Source: Nissolia schottii
Lineage: Eukaryota > Streptophyta > Magnoliopsida > Fabales > Fabaceae
Assembly (NCBI GenBank): GCA_003254905.1
Contig: QANU01011770.1
Span: 20,017 to 84,016, forward strand
Reading direction: 5' to 3'
Length of the DNA: 64,000 nt
Made by a program: the position numbers and the translations under genes. The notes under the pieces were generated by a model. The model made no database searches and had not been told where the DNA came from. It was given only the letters and a program-made list of their open reading frames with translations. This document shows positions 49,011 through 60,500 of the stretch, piece after piece (the stretch's first letter is position 1; every line of letters starts with the position of its first letter).

Positions 49011-49523
49011 TTTTTACAAATAATGTTTTTTTTACATCCTAAAATACAAACACCTTTATCACTATGAACAAATGATATCATGCGGAGCCCTAAAATACAA
49101 TTAAAAATTTCAATTTCAAAACATTTTTTCTTCCTTAAATCAACCACTCTCTTTCCCTCTCTATCTCCACTTTATCTTTAAAATATATGAGTATTAATAT
49201 AATAAAATAAGTATTAATATATTATAAAGTCAATGAGAACACCATTAATTGTTAAGATTTTATTCAAGTCAAGTCTTACAATTTTACAAAAAAATAATAT
49301 TATTTTTTATTTAATACTCTCTTTGCCCATTGTTAATTGTACCATTTCTTAGATACATTATTGATTTACCTTGGTGCAATTTTGGATATATTGATTCAAT
49401 GTATCTAAAAATAAAATTATATCTAAAATAAAATAAAGCACAGTAAATAGATTTAATAGTGTAAGAAGAGAATAATGACTTATAATGAAGGTACATAATC
49501 ACCTAGTGGTATCTTTAATAAAG
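49011..49523. other. Spacer between the two MITE copies
   Basis: AT-rich, with no gene or further repeat recognised. Confidence 0.5.
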
Positions 49524-49753
49524 GAGTTCTGCTACAGGTACACCAAAAATCATACACCATATATACACCTTATAATACTTATGTATATAAAGTTTGTGTT
49601 TTAACTCATGTAATGTTTGTGCACTTAATTAAGTATAGTTGAGAGTATCATTTACAAGTTTGCAATGTTTGTGCACTCATGAGAATAAAGTTTGTGCATT
49701 ATTAATAGTGTATGTATGGATGTATGAAATTGGGTGTACATGTAGCATTTTTA
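49524..49753. mobile_element. MULE-like MITE, copy B (inverted to copy A)
   Basis: A perfect 9-bp duplication TTAATAAAG lies at 49515-49523 and 49754-49762. Ends read GAGTTCTGCTACAGGTACACC and, on the other strand, TAAAAATGCTACATGTACACC. The 9-bp duplication and the TIR make Mutator-like transposition the best guess. No protein is encoded. Confidence 0.85.
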
Positions 49754-49762
49754 TTAATAAAG

Positions 49763-50684
49763 TAACTAACCTTAAATAACTAACTTTAAACGGCGTAATT
49801 TCTAATTGAGTGATAACACCAAATCGACCCCATCATAATACATACTCTAGAAAAGATAATTTTTGTTAGTTTGTATGGTTCGTAAAAATGTTTGATGACA
49901 ATATTAAACACGTGTTTAATAGGCCAAAACAAGTAGAATTGTTTAATAATAATATTAAACACGTATGTGCATCGCACGTAAAAATATTTAATGGCTATAT
50001 TTCTTTCTTATTTTGTAGTAATATTACACACAATTGTAAAGATACGCCAAAATGTCCAATGGACAGTTGTTTTTAGATAATAATATTTTAAAAATCGTGT
50101 TAAAACAAGAAAAACGTGACCAATATTCACTGTCATGTGGCACCTGGACGAGCGAGCCAAGCCCGTCTCCATCTATAATTGCATCCCACTCCGGGACCCT
50201 TTGCTTGTCATCTTCTGTGATCAACTCATCCTTGACGCACCAATGTCGCTCAATTTGCATGCATGGGCCACGAGCATGAGGCTCTTGTTTAATCCTTTTC
50301 GTCTTTTGCTACGCGTGATCTGCCATCACCATCCTGGTCAGTGGGGTTCCCACTACCCGAGGGATCACAATCGGGTCCCCTACTGCTGCGCCTCTTTAGG
50401 CTAACGGCTGAAGGGAGCTGTGCCATCTACTATTCTCCGACAGTACATGCCTCTTTTAGCACTGCACGGCGTCCCAAGGAGAGTGCCATCACTATTTGGC
50501 CGGACACAGAAGGATAGGGTGTATGTGCAGTCACCAAGTTGAATGAGTGGGCAGTATGACCGATTCAAGATTTGGAGAGCATTATCGGATTGGTGCGGGA
50601 ATATTTAGTAAAAGAAGATTGAATTTGAGGTATTCATTTATATTTATCTTCTTATTATGTTTCTTAATCTATTTATATGCACTT
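49763..50684. other. Intergenic with a GC-richer island
   Basis: 50120-50560 is clearly richer in G and C than either flank, and has open stretches on both strands, but no known domain. See findings. The rest is AT-rich with no feature. Confidence 0.4.
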
Positions 50685-53600
50685 TGTAACAACCCAAGTT
50701 TTTCCCTTTACTGAAATTCCGCTTAATAGATAATTAAGAACAGGTTAATAAGGAAAATATGAGATAAAAAAATAAAATAAAATTCACAGATTAATTTAAT
50801 TTCTGTCGTACAAGCTAAAAATAATAATTTTGCGACCTCGTGACGTCTGGTGACGTTTGGGTAAATATTAGGTTGTTATTCGAATTTATTTATGAGTCAA
50901 GGGAGTCTGTAAAATACACTAATATGAAAATAATGCGAGAATGTCTCGCTAAAGATGTAAATATTAATAAGGAAAATTAATGAGTCACAACGGTATGTCC
51001 GACATATTTTTAGGACATTCGGACATAAATAGTTAATGAACGAATATGACCGAAAACACACCGAGAGAAAAATGAAATTATGAATGGCCAAGGCCACTAA
51101 AACCACGGGCAGCCCTCTCCCCCCACGAAGACACACACACTTTTTCTTCCAAAGTGTTTTCTAAGTTTCCTAACCTAAAACCATCCAAAAGCTTCATCAA
51201 AACTTCATCTTCCACCACCATTATTTGCCTTTTCTCATCTTAATTCACTCTCAAATTAATCTAGAAGGCAAGCTAGCATCAAGGCTAGGAAGTCTCTTCA
51301 AGTGGAATCCAAGAAATCAAGGTTCCAAACCTAATCTCCATAACCTAGGGTTTTACCCTTTCTTGACAAAGAACTCAAGGAAGCTCCAAGTTTATCTTTC
51401 CATCACCATAATTCATTCCTAAGTATCCAAAGAAGACTAGGAAGAGTTGTTGGTGAGTTCTCTTCACTTGGTGAGAAGACCAAACTTCCATAACCTAGGG
51501 TTCCTAATTATGCTCATGTTTTCATTTTAGGTCAAGAAATTCTCAAGCAAGCAAACAAGGCTTGATTTCCTCTTCGGTATAGCACCAAGCAACTCTCAAG
51601 GAGGTGGGTAACTTTAGCTCATCACCTCTTGAGGGGTGGATGTTTGTATATGTGATTATGTATGTATGTGATGATGCTTGAGTGTGTATGTTGGATAAAT
51701 TGCTAGAAATGATGTTAGGGTTAGGAAGATGATTCTGAAGGGTCTTGTGACCTGGATTAGCTAGAATTATTATGTTTTGAATCTGTGTAAAAATCTTAGG
51801 TGGGTTTCATGGAAAAAGGGAGAGAAAAGGAGAGAAAAGAAATGAATGCTGTCTACAGGTCGTCAGGGCGCGCTAAGCGGCGCGCTGAGCGGAGCACTGA
51901 GCGGCGCGCTAAGAGGCTCCCTGCGTGTTTCCTGGTTAAATGCTGCGGGCTTCAGCCGTTGAATGAAACCGTAATTCCGCTGCAACGATCTAAGATCAGA
52001 AGAGTTTATGGAACCCTCTTGAGACACATATCCCAGTATTCCATGCTATCGCTATGATTGATACCTGAATTGTATGAATGTACATGCTGTATGTGAAAGA
52101 AATGTATCGAACATGCTTAGGTGCTAAAATCTGTGATGATCCTGATAGCTTACATGCATTCATGATACACCTAGTTAAAGACATGATAATTAACTCTGAG
52201 ATAAGTAAGATGCTGAAATGAACCATAGGGAACAAGTATGCCATGCTGCAGGTACAAAAATGCTGAACATGCTGCTGAACAAGGGCCAATGCCCCATGCT
52301 GCTGAAATATGGCTATATGCCACATGCTGAAAAGGCTATATGCCCATGCTGAAAAGGCCGTGATCATGTGAGCCACTATGATCCCACTTCAGGAGGTCTA
52401 GGCATCCTGAATGTGGAAGCCCGCCACAGGTGGTGTCAAGATGGCATACCTGGAGGTGTGCGGTTACCACTCCTATGCATTGTCGAAAGGGGGCAAGCTT
52501 AGGTAGGGGTACAATATCCGCCCACTGTCGAGGGGTCCCGAGGGGGCACACAGCAAGTGGAAGCCCACCGCAGTAAGGTCCAGACAGTGTCGGCCTATAC
52601 TGAGGGTGTGAGGTTATTCTGTCATACTAGTGTCAACAGAGGACATTAATATGGTGGGAATAACACCTATTCTGTTATACTGTTATATTCTGTTATGCTG
52701 TTATCTTCTGTTATGCTGATACATTCTGTTAGGCATGTAGAATTCTGTCATATTTACGCTGTTGATGATGCTGCATATATTCTGTTGATTCTGTTACGCT
52801 TACGTTGGATGACTATGTAATGCATACTTTGATGATTCTGTTAGGCTGAACTGAATGCTGTTATGCTGAATTGAATGCTGGATGTATTATATGATGTACT
52901 CTGGTTATTTTGGAGATATATTTCTGCTGTTATGCCATACCGTCAAGAGCACGCTCGAGACGGTTATGTATATTCACGAATGCTAATCAGCACAAGAACG
53001 TAGTAAGCAAGAGTAGTTCCCATGTCACATAATAATGCTGATAAAGCCGTTCAGATAAGCCAGATAATAAATGGTAGGGATTTTAGTATCCATTTTCACT
53101 AGAGATCTCTGAGCGGCCTGAAGTCTGACATAATCTGGTATGCGACTCAGGAACTAAAGTTATTTCCACTGAGAACCTACCGTTCTCATTCCCACTGTTT
53201 TATGACTTCAGGTACGGAAGATGATGAATCTTATTTTGAGGATGCAGAAGAGCCGCCAACTGAGCCATGAGCGGCTAGGAGATAGATAGATGTTTACATT
53301 TTGCCAAGGGCTTACTGAGTAGCGTTCCAGTAGTCCTATTAGTTTGATGTGATGTACTCTGACTTATGTATTCAGTATTACAGTTTATGTGTATGTGATA
53401 TATATTGTACTTACTATGTATACAATGATGTGACCTTGTATGGTGGACCCACTGGATGTATAGTACCTGTTCTAATTATAGGAATGTTATCCACTTTGTT
53501 ATATTTGTTTTATTCCAATGCATAGCTCTATTTTAGTATTAATGTGATACAAGCGGGTCATTATTTTCTTGAGCAATGACTATTTGCGAAAGATAGCTAT

Positions 53601-53685
53601 GGACTAGAGTATTCCGACCCAGAAAACGACAACCTAGTGAGCTTTGTTTACTACGTACGGGTAAACAGTTAGCTAGGGTGTTTCA
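50685..53685 (+). mobile_element. Solo Ty3/gypsy-type LTR, 3.0 kb
   Basis: Starts TGTAACAACCC at 50685 and ends GGGTGTTTCA at 53685. A perfect 5-bp duplication CACTT occupies 50680-50684 and 53686-53690. The length (3,001 bp), the TGTAACAACCC start, CpG-containing subrepeats and a leader-like CT-rich area (51120-51620) fit the long LTRs of Tekay/Del-type elements. No internal region remains, so this is a fossil of LTR-LTR recombination. Plus orientation is inferred from start and end wording. Confidence 0.85.
51871..51915. repeat. GCGCGCTAAGCGG subrepeats in the solo LTR
   Basis: Four tandem 12-13 bp words, GCGCGCT(A/G)AGCGG and variants, forming the most GC-rich spot of this LTR. Confidence 0.8.
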
Positions 53686-53690
53686 CACTT

Positions 53691-54960
53691 CTATCAAATC
53701 ACAACCCTCAGTAATATAATATAGTTTTCTTGAGTTATATTCTTTTCTTATTCCTTATTTATTTTTACTGATCAATTATGAGACTTCACATTTACAAATG
53801 TATAGGTTACTTTTATGAAATCGGCACACTAGGCTCCGATTTATGATTTTTTAAAACAAAAAAAAAAGTAAAAAATCTGCTACAGCAGCTCTGAATTCAG
53901 AAAAAGTGAAACTGATTTTAGAGGTTTTTTATTTAAAAATGATGAAGAGACTCGACCGGCAGGATAGGCTGAAATCGACACTGGTCAAGCCGATTTTAAA
54001 CTTGAATAATATTAAAATACAAAGTATTTTGTCTATAAATATCGAGAATTCAATTTAACATTCACTCAGTTCAATTCAATCCATCTTCCTTTGGTAGCTT
54101 CTTTTTTTCTTTTTTTTTTCTTCTGATACCAGGTCGGGTTGGAATTGGGTGGGTGGGTCATGGGTAAATTTTCAAAATTTCAGGTTATGCCACGTGGCAC
54201 GCCACATGGCGATGTTAACGGCCACGTCAGCGCCATTTACCCCAACCTGACGATAGGGATTAAAAACAAATTTTGAAATTTTATAGGGACTAAAAATTTT
54301 ACCTAAAAACTTAATTAAGCCTTCAAACAACAATAATTCCCATAGTTAAACCTTATGCCAAATTATATTTAGTCTACTATCAAAATCTTAGAGAACGACA
54401 TGTCAAGATCTATAAGTGTTATGCATTAAAATTTTTACTAATTAATGTTTTTTAACACTCATTTGTTATCTCATTAAATATTATTTAAAAACATATTAAT
54501 ATATTAAAAATTAAACATATTTAACGATCAATAGAGTTAGAATAACCACACATTTTTTTTCTCATAATTTATTTTATTTTTTTAGAAATATTATTAATAT
54601 TTTTAAAAAGTTAGATGGGAAAATAAAGAAAAAAAATTGTTTAAAAAAGTAGTAGAGATCTTAATACTTAATACACATGCCTTGTTAAATTATTATATAG
54701 CACTGTATTTGAAAGTAACTAACTTAAAATATTAATTAAAATTTTTATAACTTTGGTGATTTTTTGTGCGTATATTAAAGTTTAAGAATGTAATTGAGAG
54801 ATTTGGTAATTAATAGTGACTATTTGCAAGTGACTAAAAATTTAAGAGTTAAATTAAATAATTTAAAATTTTAAGATACATATTGCAATTGAGTGAAAGT
54901 TTAAGGGATATAAATATTATATGATTAAAAATATAATTAGGCCGAGCATTATTTCTAGCA
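53691..54960. other. Intergenic, with an old MITE end
   Basis: 54165-54324 has CCACGTGGCACGCCACATGGC, GTTAACGGCCACGTCAG and the terminal phrase CTTAATTAAGCC, the mirror of the MITE end at 8786. The remaining sequence is AT-rich without a gene. Confidence 0.45.
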
Positions 54961-55211
54961 GTAAAATCAAAGTTCGTAGGTGGGAAAGGGAAATTAGGCC
55001 CACACAGAAACCTTCACAGGCCCCAGCCCAGAAGAAAACCCTGACAAGCCCATTGGAGGAAACGATCGGAGTCGAAAACAGAGGCAGCGTTACTTTACTA
55101 CTTTGCTGCTGCCGCAACAAGAAGCGTCGTTCCCTCCGAGTCGGAGTCATCGAGTCATCCACTACAAGCGTCGAGTTGTGACAGGGGTTCAGGGAAACCC
55201 TAACCCTAGCA
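54961..55211 (+). promoter_or_regulatory. Promoter/5' UTR of the RRM gene: telo-box and GCCCA motifs
   Basis: AAACCCTAA (55195-55203) is a plant telo-box, directly followed by CCCTAGC. Upstream are GGCCCA (54998-55003) and two AGCCCA motifs (55025-55030, 55047-55052), which read TGGGCY on the other strand, the site II motif. This pair is known from genes for ribosomal and RNA-processing proteins that follow cell growth. Confidence 0.7.
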
Positions 55212-56750
55212 ATGGCTGCGATGATGCAAGGGGTGCAGAAGAACACGCTGTACGTTGGGGGTTTGGCGGAGGAGGTGAACGAGTCGATACTCCACGCGGC
55301 GTTCATACCGTTCGGGGACATCAAGGACGTGAAGACGCCGCTGGACCAGGCCACGCAGAAGCACAGATCCTTTGGCTTCGTCACGTTCCTTGAGAGGGAG
55401 GACGCCGCCGCCGCCATGGACAACATGGACGGCGCCGAGCTCTACGGCCGCGTCCTCACCGTCAACTACGCCCTCCCTGAGAAAATCAAGGGTGGTGAAC
55501 AGGGATGGGCTGCTCAGCCAAGTACATATTTCTCTCTTAATCCCTTAATCACCACTATCTGTGTTTTGATTCTGTTTTTTCTCTTTTTTGGATTTGTTTT
55601 TTCTTTTGATCAAAATAGAATTTTTTGTTTGGAGGAAATTGGGGCTGGTTTTTGGTTTATATTGGGTTAGGAGAGTTTGTGATCAGGAAATAGGTGTGAT
55701 TAAAAGAGCTTGATGGTTTTATGTTGATTTGCTGTAGATAATAGGTTGGCTTTCCAATGGGTGTGCTGTTGTTAGCGGAAGCAAGTATGATTGGGCCATT
55801 TAGAAAAGAATATGGGAAAGGTATTGAGGTGATCATGCAATTGTGTGTATCACAGTGCTTTCTCACGAGAGGTGGAGAAAGAAAATGTGATGTGCAGGAA
55901 CGAGGAAGAGATGAATTATGTAGTCTGTTTTGCCTTCTTATGACTTGCATTTGTGGATTCTCAAGTTTAATTATTATTTCAGTGAACCTATTATGTTATA
56001 AAACCTCTTTGCCTAAGATAAAAAGGAAAAAATTCTCAAATCTTGGATATTTCGATTTACTCTTGGATGCGTATGTCATCCACGGCATCCCGGGCCATGA
56101 TTTTAGGTTTGCATATATATTAAAAATATATATATACACACACACACACTTACAAATAAGTAAGGGTTGGTGTGGAGGAGAGACATGCTTGGTATGAATA
56201 CATACATCACTTTACATTTTTCGTTTGTGTTTCTATCTGTTTGGTAATGGTAATTTATGGTCATTGTTTGCAAAGTTATATGGGGATTGGAGACCATTCA
56301 AGCCTATGAATCCTGGTGAAATAGACACCTTTTAAGTACAAGCCATGCTGACTTAAGATAGGAGTATTTGTTACAAATTTGCACACACTTCTTAGGAGGG
56401 TAGAGTTTTGCGACATTCTGAAGCTATATATTGGTAGAAAGTGTTTGAACTTCCTAATTTCTAACATGTCATAACGGTAGGATCCGGGATGCAATTTTTT
56501 AACTTGTGACTGAATCTGTATTTCTAATTTTTCAGTTTGGGCCGATGCGGATACTTGGTTTGAGCGGCAACAGCAAGAAGAGGAAATGCGCCGCCTTGAA
56601 GCGGAGAATCGAGCTGCAAATCAGGCTGCAGAAGACTTGCGCAGGAAAAAGGCAGCAGAAGAGCGAGAAGGAGAGAAGGAAGAGGGAATTGAAATCAAGG
56701 ATGATCCTATGGCAAAGGCCGAAGCAGAGGCTCTGCAACAGAGTAACTAA
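55212..56750 (+). CDS. RRM RNA-binding protein, relative of the CYP33/PPIE N-terminus
   Basis: Exons 55212-55521 and 56536-56750 join in frame at GT-AG borders to 174 aa. A single RNA recognition motif fills about residues 11-90, with RNP2 (LYVGGL, about 13-18) and RNP1 (RSFGFVTF, about 53-60). The segment [10 protein letters not shown] and the repeated [11 protein letters not shown] tract match the RRM of human PPIE/CYP33. A conserved [16 protein letters not shown] stretch and a charged, coiled-coil-prone tail follow. The cyclophilin domain of PPIE is absent, as in the plant protein I recall as Arabidopsis At1g13690 (ATE1). The likely role is nuclear RNA binding, probably linked to splicing complexes; this is inferred from family. 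It shows no damage. Confidence 0.93.
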
Positions 56751-57639
56751 TTACTACTAAACAAAGGGACCCCTTGATGAGGAAAACTCCGCCTTTTTAT
56801 CATTTGTTTGCCTCATCTGTAATGTGTGATATCTCTGATTATGGAGTGACCAATTCCTATTGGATTCTGAAACAGGATAGCTAGGGGACTTAGGATTGAA
56901 ATGAGATCATACACTTTCAGCATGCGTTTGCCCACATGTATCATTAAAATTCTCGCGTTTTGACATCCGAAGGCCATACCGGTGAAATCAAGCCAAATTA
57001 ATACATTGATTCCGTTTGTATATGTTATGGTATGTTTAATCTTTCCCAGACCTAAAATAGTTGCAACACCTGATGCATTGAATTCCCCTTTATTTAAACC
57101 AGATTTAGACCCGCGCATTGAGCGGGTATGTTTTAAATATAGTTATTGAAATAAATAAATATGTAGAGACTAATGTAGAAATAATTTTGTAAATACTATT
57201 TCAACAGTGTTAAACCTTTGTAATGGTAAGAAAACAAATATCCTGCAAAAAAAAAAAAAAACAGAAAAGGAAAACAAATACATATGTTCATTTAAATATA
57301 TTGAAACCATATAAATGTATGATTTTTAAATGAGGTTGGTATTTTATATATATATATATATATATTAATTATAGTAGCAGTGTAACTAATTGTATTTAAA
57401 TTTGAATGATTTTGAAGTTGTCTTTTAAAGCAATAGTTTATGAAGGATACGATCATCTGAGATATTGTATAGATAAATTAAGACTTATACACTGATACTA
57501 AAATATAATAATACTATTTCTTGTTAAAATTTTTAAGCACAAAAAATTACATAAGAAAGGACAAAATATTTTCAATAAATCTTAAACAGAATAAAATATC
57601 AAACACATGTCCACACCTCTTTTTGTCGCGGTTATTTAG
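56751..57639. other. 3' flank of the RRM gene
   Basis: Probably includes the 3' UTR (56751 to about 57100). An A-run lies near 57250 and a TA run at about 57343-57363. No second gene is supported. Confidence 0.45.
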
Positions 57640-58630
57640 TGGCGGTTCTATATTTACCGCCGCTATTTTTATTATGAAGCGCCGAGAAATGTCAAAGTTA
57701 GCGGCGGTTGTAACAAAACCGCCGCTAAATTATCAATCAATATACGGCATTATTTTTTGGCAGTTAAGCAGAACTGCCGCGAAAGTGAGTTTCCTCTCCG
57801 AGCGAGACTATTGATTTTAGCGGCGGTTATGTGACCCTTTGACGCGGTTGTTTATTGTGAGGTATTGATAGAAAACCGCCGCTAATATTTCCATAATATG
57901 TTATGTCATTTTGGTGGCATTTGCTTACTGGCGGTTAATATTTTTATGGCGGTTATTTCGCGGCGGTTATAAATTTGCCGCCGCTATTCCGCTGTTTCAT
58001 ACGCCAAGGGATGTAGAATTCGCGGCGGTTACGTAACAGTTTTGCCGTTAACCAACTGCCGCAAAAGTGACGTTGGTTCGAGCGAGACATTGATGTTAGC
58101 GGCGGTTGTAAAATATGGGTATTTGATTCCGTACCGCCGCTAATATTTTGCACAATGTGGTGTTTTTTTGGTGGCGGTTAAGACATAACCGCCGCTAATC
58201 AAAACACATATTGTATTTGTTTCTGACGGTTTTTCGGCGGCGGTTGATATATTAGCGGCGGTTACGTCACAGTTTTGCCGTTAATCAACTGCCGCTTATT
58301 GAATAATTATTGTGCATATAAATTTTTGTGGCGGTTACCGTAGAACTGCCGCTAAATTGACTTTCTGTCGTAGTGAGACCATTGATTCGTTTATGTAACA
58401 GTTTCTGGCGGTTGTTTAACCCGAGTTGTTGATATCTAACCGCCGCTAATATTTTAACCGTCGGTCAGATAATTTTCGTGGCGCTTTTTTTGTGGCGGTT
58501 TTGTTGAAATATCTGGCGTTTTTTAGCGGCGGTTATGGATTTTTCGACACTATGTTTACATTATTTTCCGCCTAGAGGTGTAGAATTAGCGGCGGTTAGA
58601 AACTGTTTTGCCGGAAATTAACCGCCGCTA
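57640..58630. repeat. GCGGCGGTT / AACCGCCGC palindromic array
   Basis: By eye, nine GCGGCGGTT words and eight CCGCCGC(T) words alternate over about 1 kb of otherwise AT-rich DNA. Several pairs face each other as hairpins, for example AGCGGCGGTT and AACCGCCGCT 7 bases apart near 57700. A larger unit of about 285-330 bp seems to recur, seen as GATGTAGAATTCGCGGCGG near 58010 and GGTGTAGAATTAGCGGCGG near 58578. Such arrays are known as subterminal repeats of CACTA transposons; TTTCTGTCGTAGTG (58362-58375) is a reversed CACTA-type terminus candidate. Confidence 0.75.
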
Positions 58631-59184
58631 AACGCTCCTCTGCTGAAGGTATTTTTGGTGGAAATTTTCTTTTGTTAAAAATGTAAAATAGTTTAGGATC
58701 ATTAGATAAGCTTTTCATGAAAAGAAAGTATAAATTAAATTATTTGAGAGTTTTTTTTTCATAAGCTAGCAAGAGTAGCTTCAAAAACAAAGCTCTATTT
58801 TTTTTTTTTTGTTTTTCTTCTTCTAAGTCGACTCGTACCGTTAGTGTTGCTTATTCTGTTAGGCTTAGGATTTGTAAGACCTTTTGAAGATTTTTTCCTC
58901 GTTAGGAATTCGTTAAGTGAGTAAGCCAAACACTTGTATGTGCTATTTACCCCAAAAAAATTGTGTGTATGTACTCTCTTTTGAGATCGTGAACATCTAA
59001 CAGGCTTTAGAAGTTTGTGCTGCCTGCCGGGAGGGACATTTATTTCTTTCGTTCACATGATTCATGCAAGTAGCTTACTTGGGTGTGGGTGAACAGAAAG
59101 GGTTGATTACTCATCTAATTTGTTTTTACTCAGGAAAATGTTACTTCTTTTGTTTTCATTTCTATTGCTATGAAGGTAGTAGTG
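58631..59184. other. Intergenic, no gene
   Basis: T-rich with no recognised element. Confidence 0.5.
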
Positions 59185-59576
59185 TGTAACGAGTCCCACA
59201 TCGGGTGAGTTTCCTTGAAAGAGGAGCCTTATAAGGCCTTGGGTTCCCCAACTCTAACAGCTAGCTTTTGGGGTGTGATTCTCCCAAGGACTTATGCCCG
59301 TTTCAATGGTGCTCTTGTTGAAAGCTAGGCAACCGGAGAGGGCTACCTACGGAGGGTTCTGACCAAAGAGGCTGACCAGCAAGAGGCTGAGTGAAGCACC
59401 GAGTGAAGTACCGTAGAGTGGAGCCGCGTCGGCTCTCGAGGGGGGTGTATTGTAACGAGTCCCACATCGGGTGGGTTTCCTTGAAAGAGGGGCCTTATAA
59501 GGCCTTGGGTTCCCCAACTCCAACAGCTAGCTTTTGGGGTGTGGTTCTCCCAAGGACTTATGCCCGTTTCATAGTG
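59180..59576 (+). mobile_element. TRIM (miniature LTR element) with perfect target duplication
   Basis: Two 121-bp LTRs (59185-59305 and 59451-59571) start TGTAACGAGTCCCACATCGG and end CCCGTTTCA. TAGTG stands on both sides (59180-59184 and 59572-59576). The 145-bp interior ends with a GGGGGGTGTA tract and carries no coding capacity. The LTRs differ at 4 of 121 positions, all transitions (3.3%), which suggests about one to two million years. It looks structurally whole for a TRIM, which depends on others for movement. Confidence 0.92.
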
Positions 59577-60339
59577 CTGAGATATATTGACTTAGGATGA
59601 AATCTTTCCCATGCCATGAAATACTTGACCACACCCTCCCATATCTCATTTTGATAATTTGCATCAGACACATTCTTTGTTTTTATTTGGTAGTTGTTAC
59701 ATGGAAAAGCAATTTGATTTTTTCAATTTGGGCTAGACATTTCTACGAACATTCAGTGTTGCCTAACAAATCATTGTATGTCTCTCTTCACGTTTTTAAA
59801 TTATGATATTTTTCTATTTTAGAGTAATACTTATTTTGTTGACTCATATATCACATTTTGGATGTCATTTAAATCCAGACATTCTTTCTTTTTTCCTATG
59901 TTTTCATTGTAATTAGTATAAGAATTGGTATACAAATGAACATTTAGGCTACAGAGACACGACGACAGAAACATAAAAAATAAGAGGACAAGTCAGTCTT
60001 GTATTCTGTTTGATAACAGTATACAAGATACACTTATTTGTATCTATATCTTGTTTGGTTTAATAGAGACAAAATATAAAATACACGACTTAAAATACCC
60101 TTATTGCATTAATTTAATAGAAAAAAACATTATCCTAATCTGAAAGGTTGTGTCCCTGTATCCGTCCTTGTGTCCCAACAAAACAGAGGTACAAAAAAAT
60201 ACACAAATTTTCTGTCCTGGGACACAAATTTTTGTGCTTGTCTCAATAAATAAATAAGATTTTTGTCCCTATGTATCAATAATTTTGTCTTGTTTGTAAA
60301 CAAACTCCGCCTTAGAGTAACTATGTGTAGTATGACTAG
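59577..60339. other. Intergenic with a GTGTCC-type dispersed repeat
   Basis: 59945-60310 carries GAGACACGACGACAG near the left and GTCCTTGTGTCCCAAC and GTCCTGGGACACAAA to the right. This is the wording of a dispersed plant repeat with opposing GACAC/GTGTC ends. Boundaries were not fixed. Confidence 0.4.
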
Positions 60340-60500
60340 GACTGTCAAAATGAGCTTGATCCGTTTATCCGGTTAAATGGACAGGCTTTACATGCAAAAA
60401 ATAAGCCCGTAAAAATTTTAAAAAAATTGGCCCAGTCCATTTAGGCCCGACCCGCTAGGCCCGCGGGCTAGTCTGTGAACCGTGAAAAATTTTTTATTTA
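60340..60500. repeat. GGCCCGCGGGC-type dispersed repeat piece
   Basis: GACTGTCAAAATGAGC, then GGCCCGACCCGCTAGGCCC and CGCGGGC, a phrase I know from small dispersed elements in many dicots. Only one end is clear. Confidence 0.4.

Noticed and set aside
56813-57118. 101-codon minus-strand stretch after the RRM gene
   Set aside because: Lies in the probable 3' UTR and has no recognisable domain.
58362-58375. Calling a complete CACTA transposon at the GCGGCGGTT array
   Set aside because: Only one candidate terminus was seen, inside rather than at the edge of the array, and no opposite end or 3-bp duplication was found.
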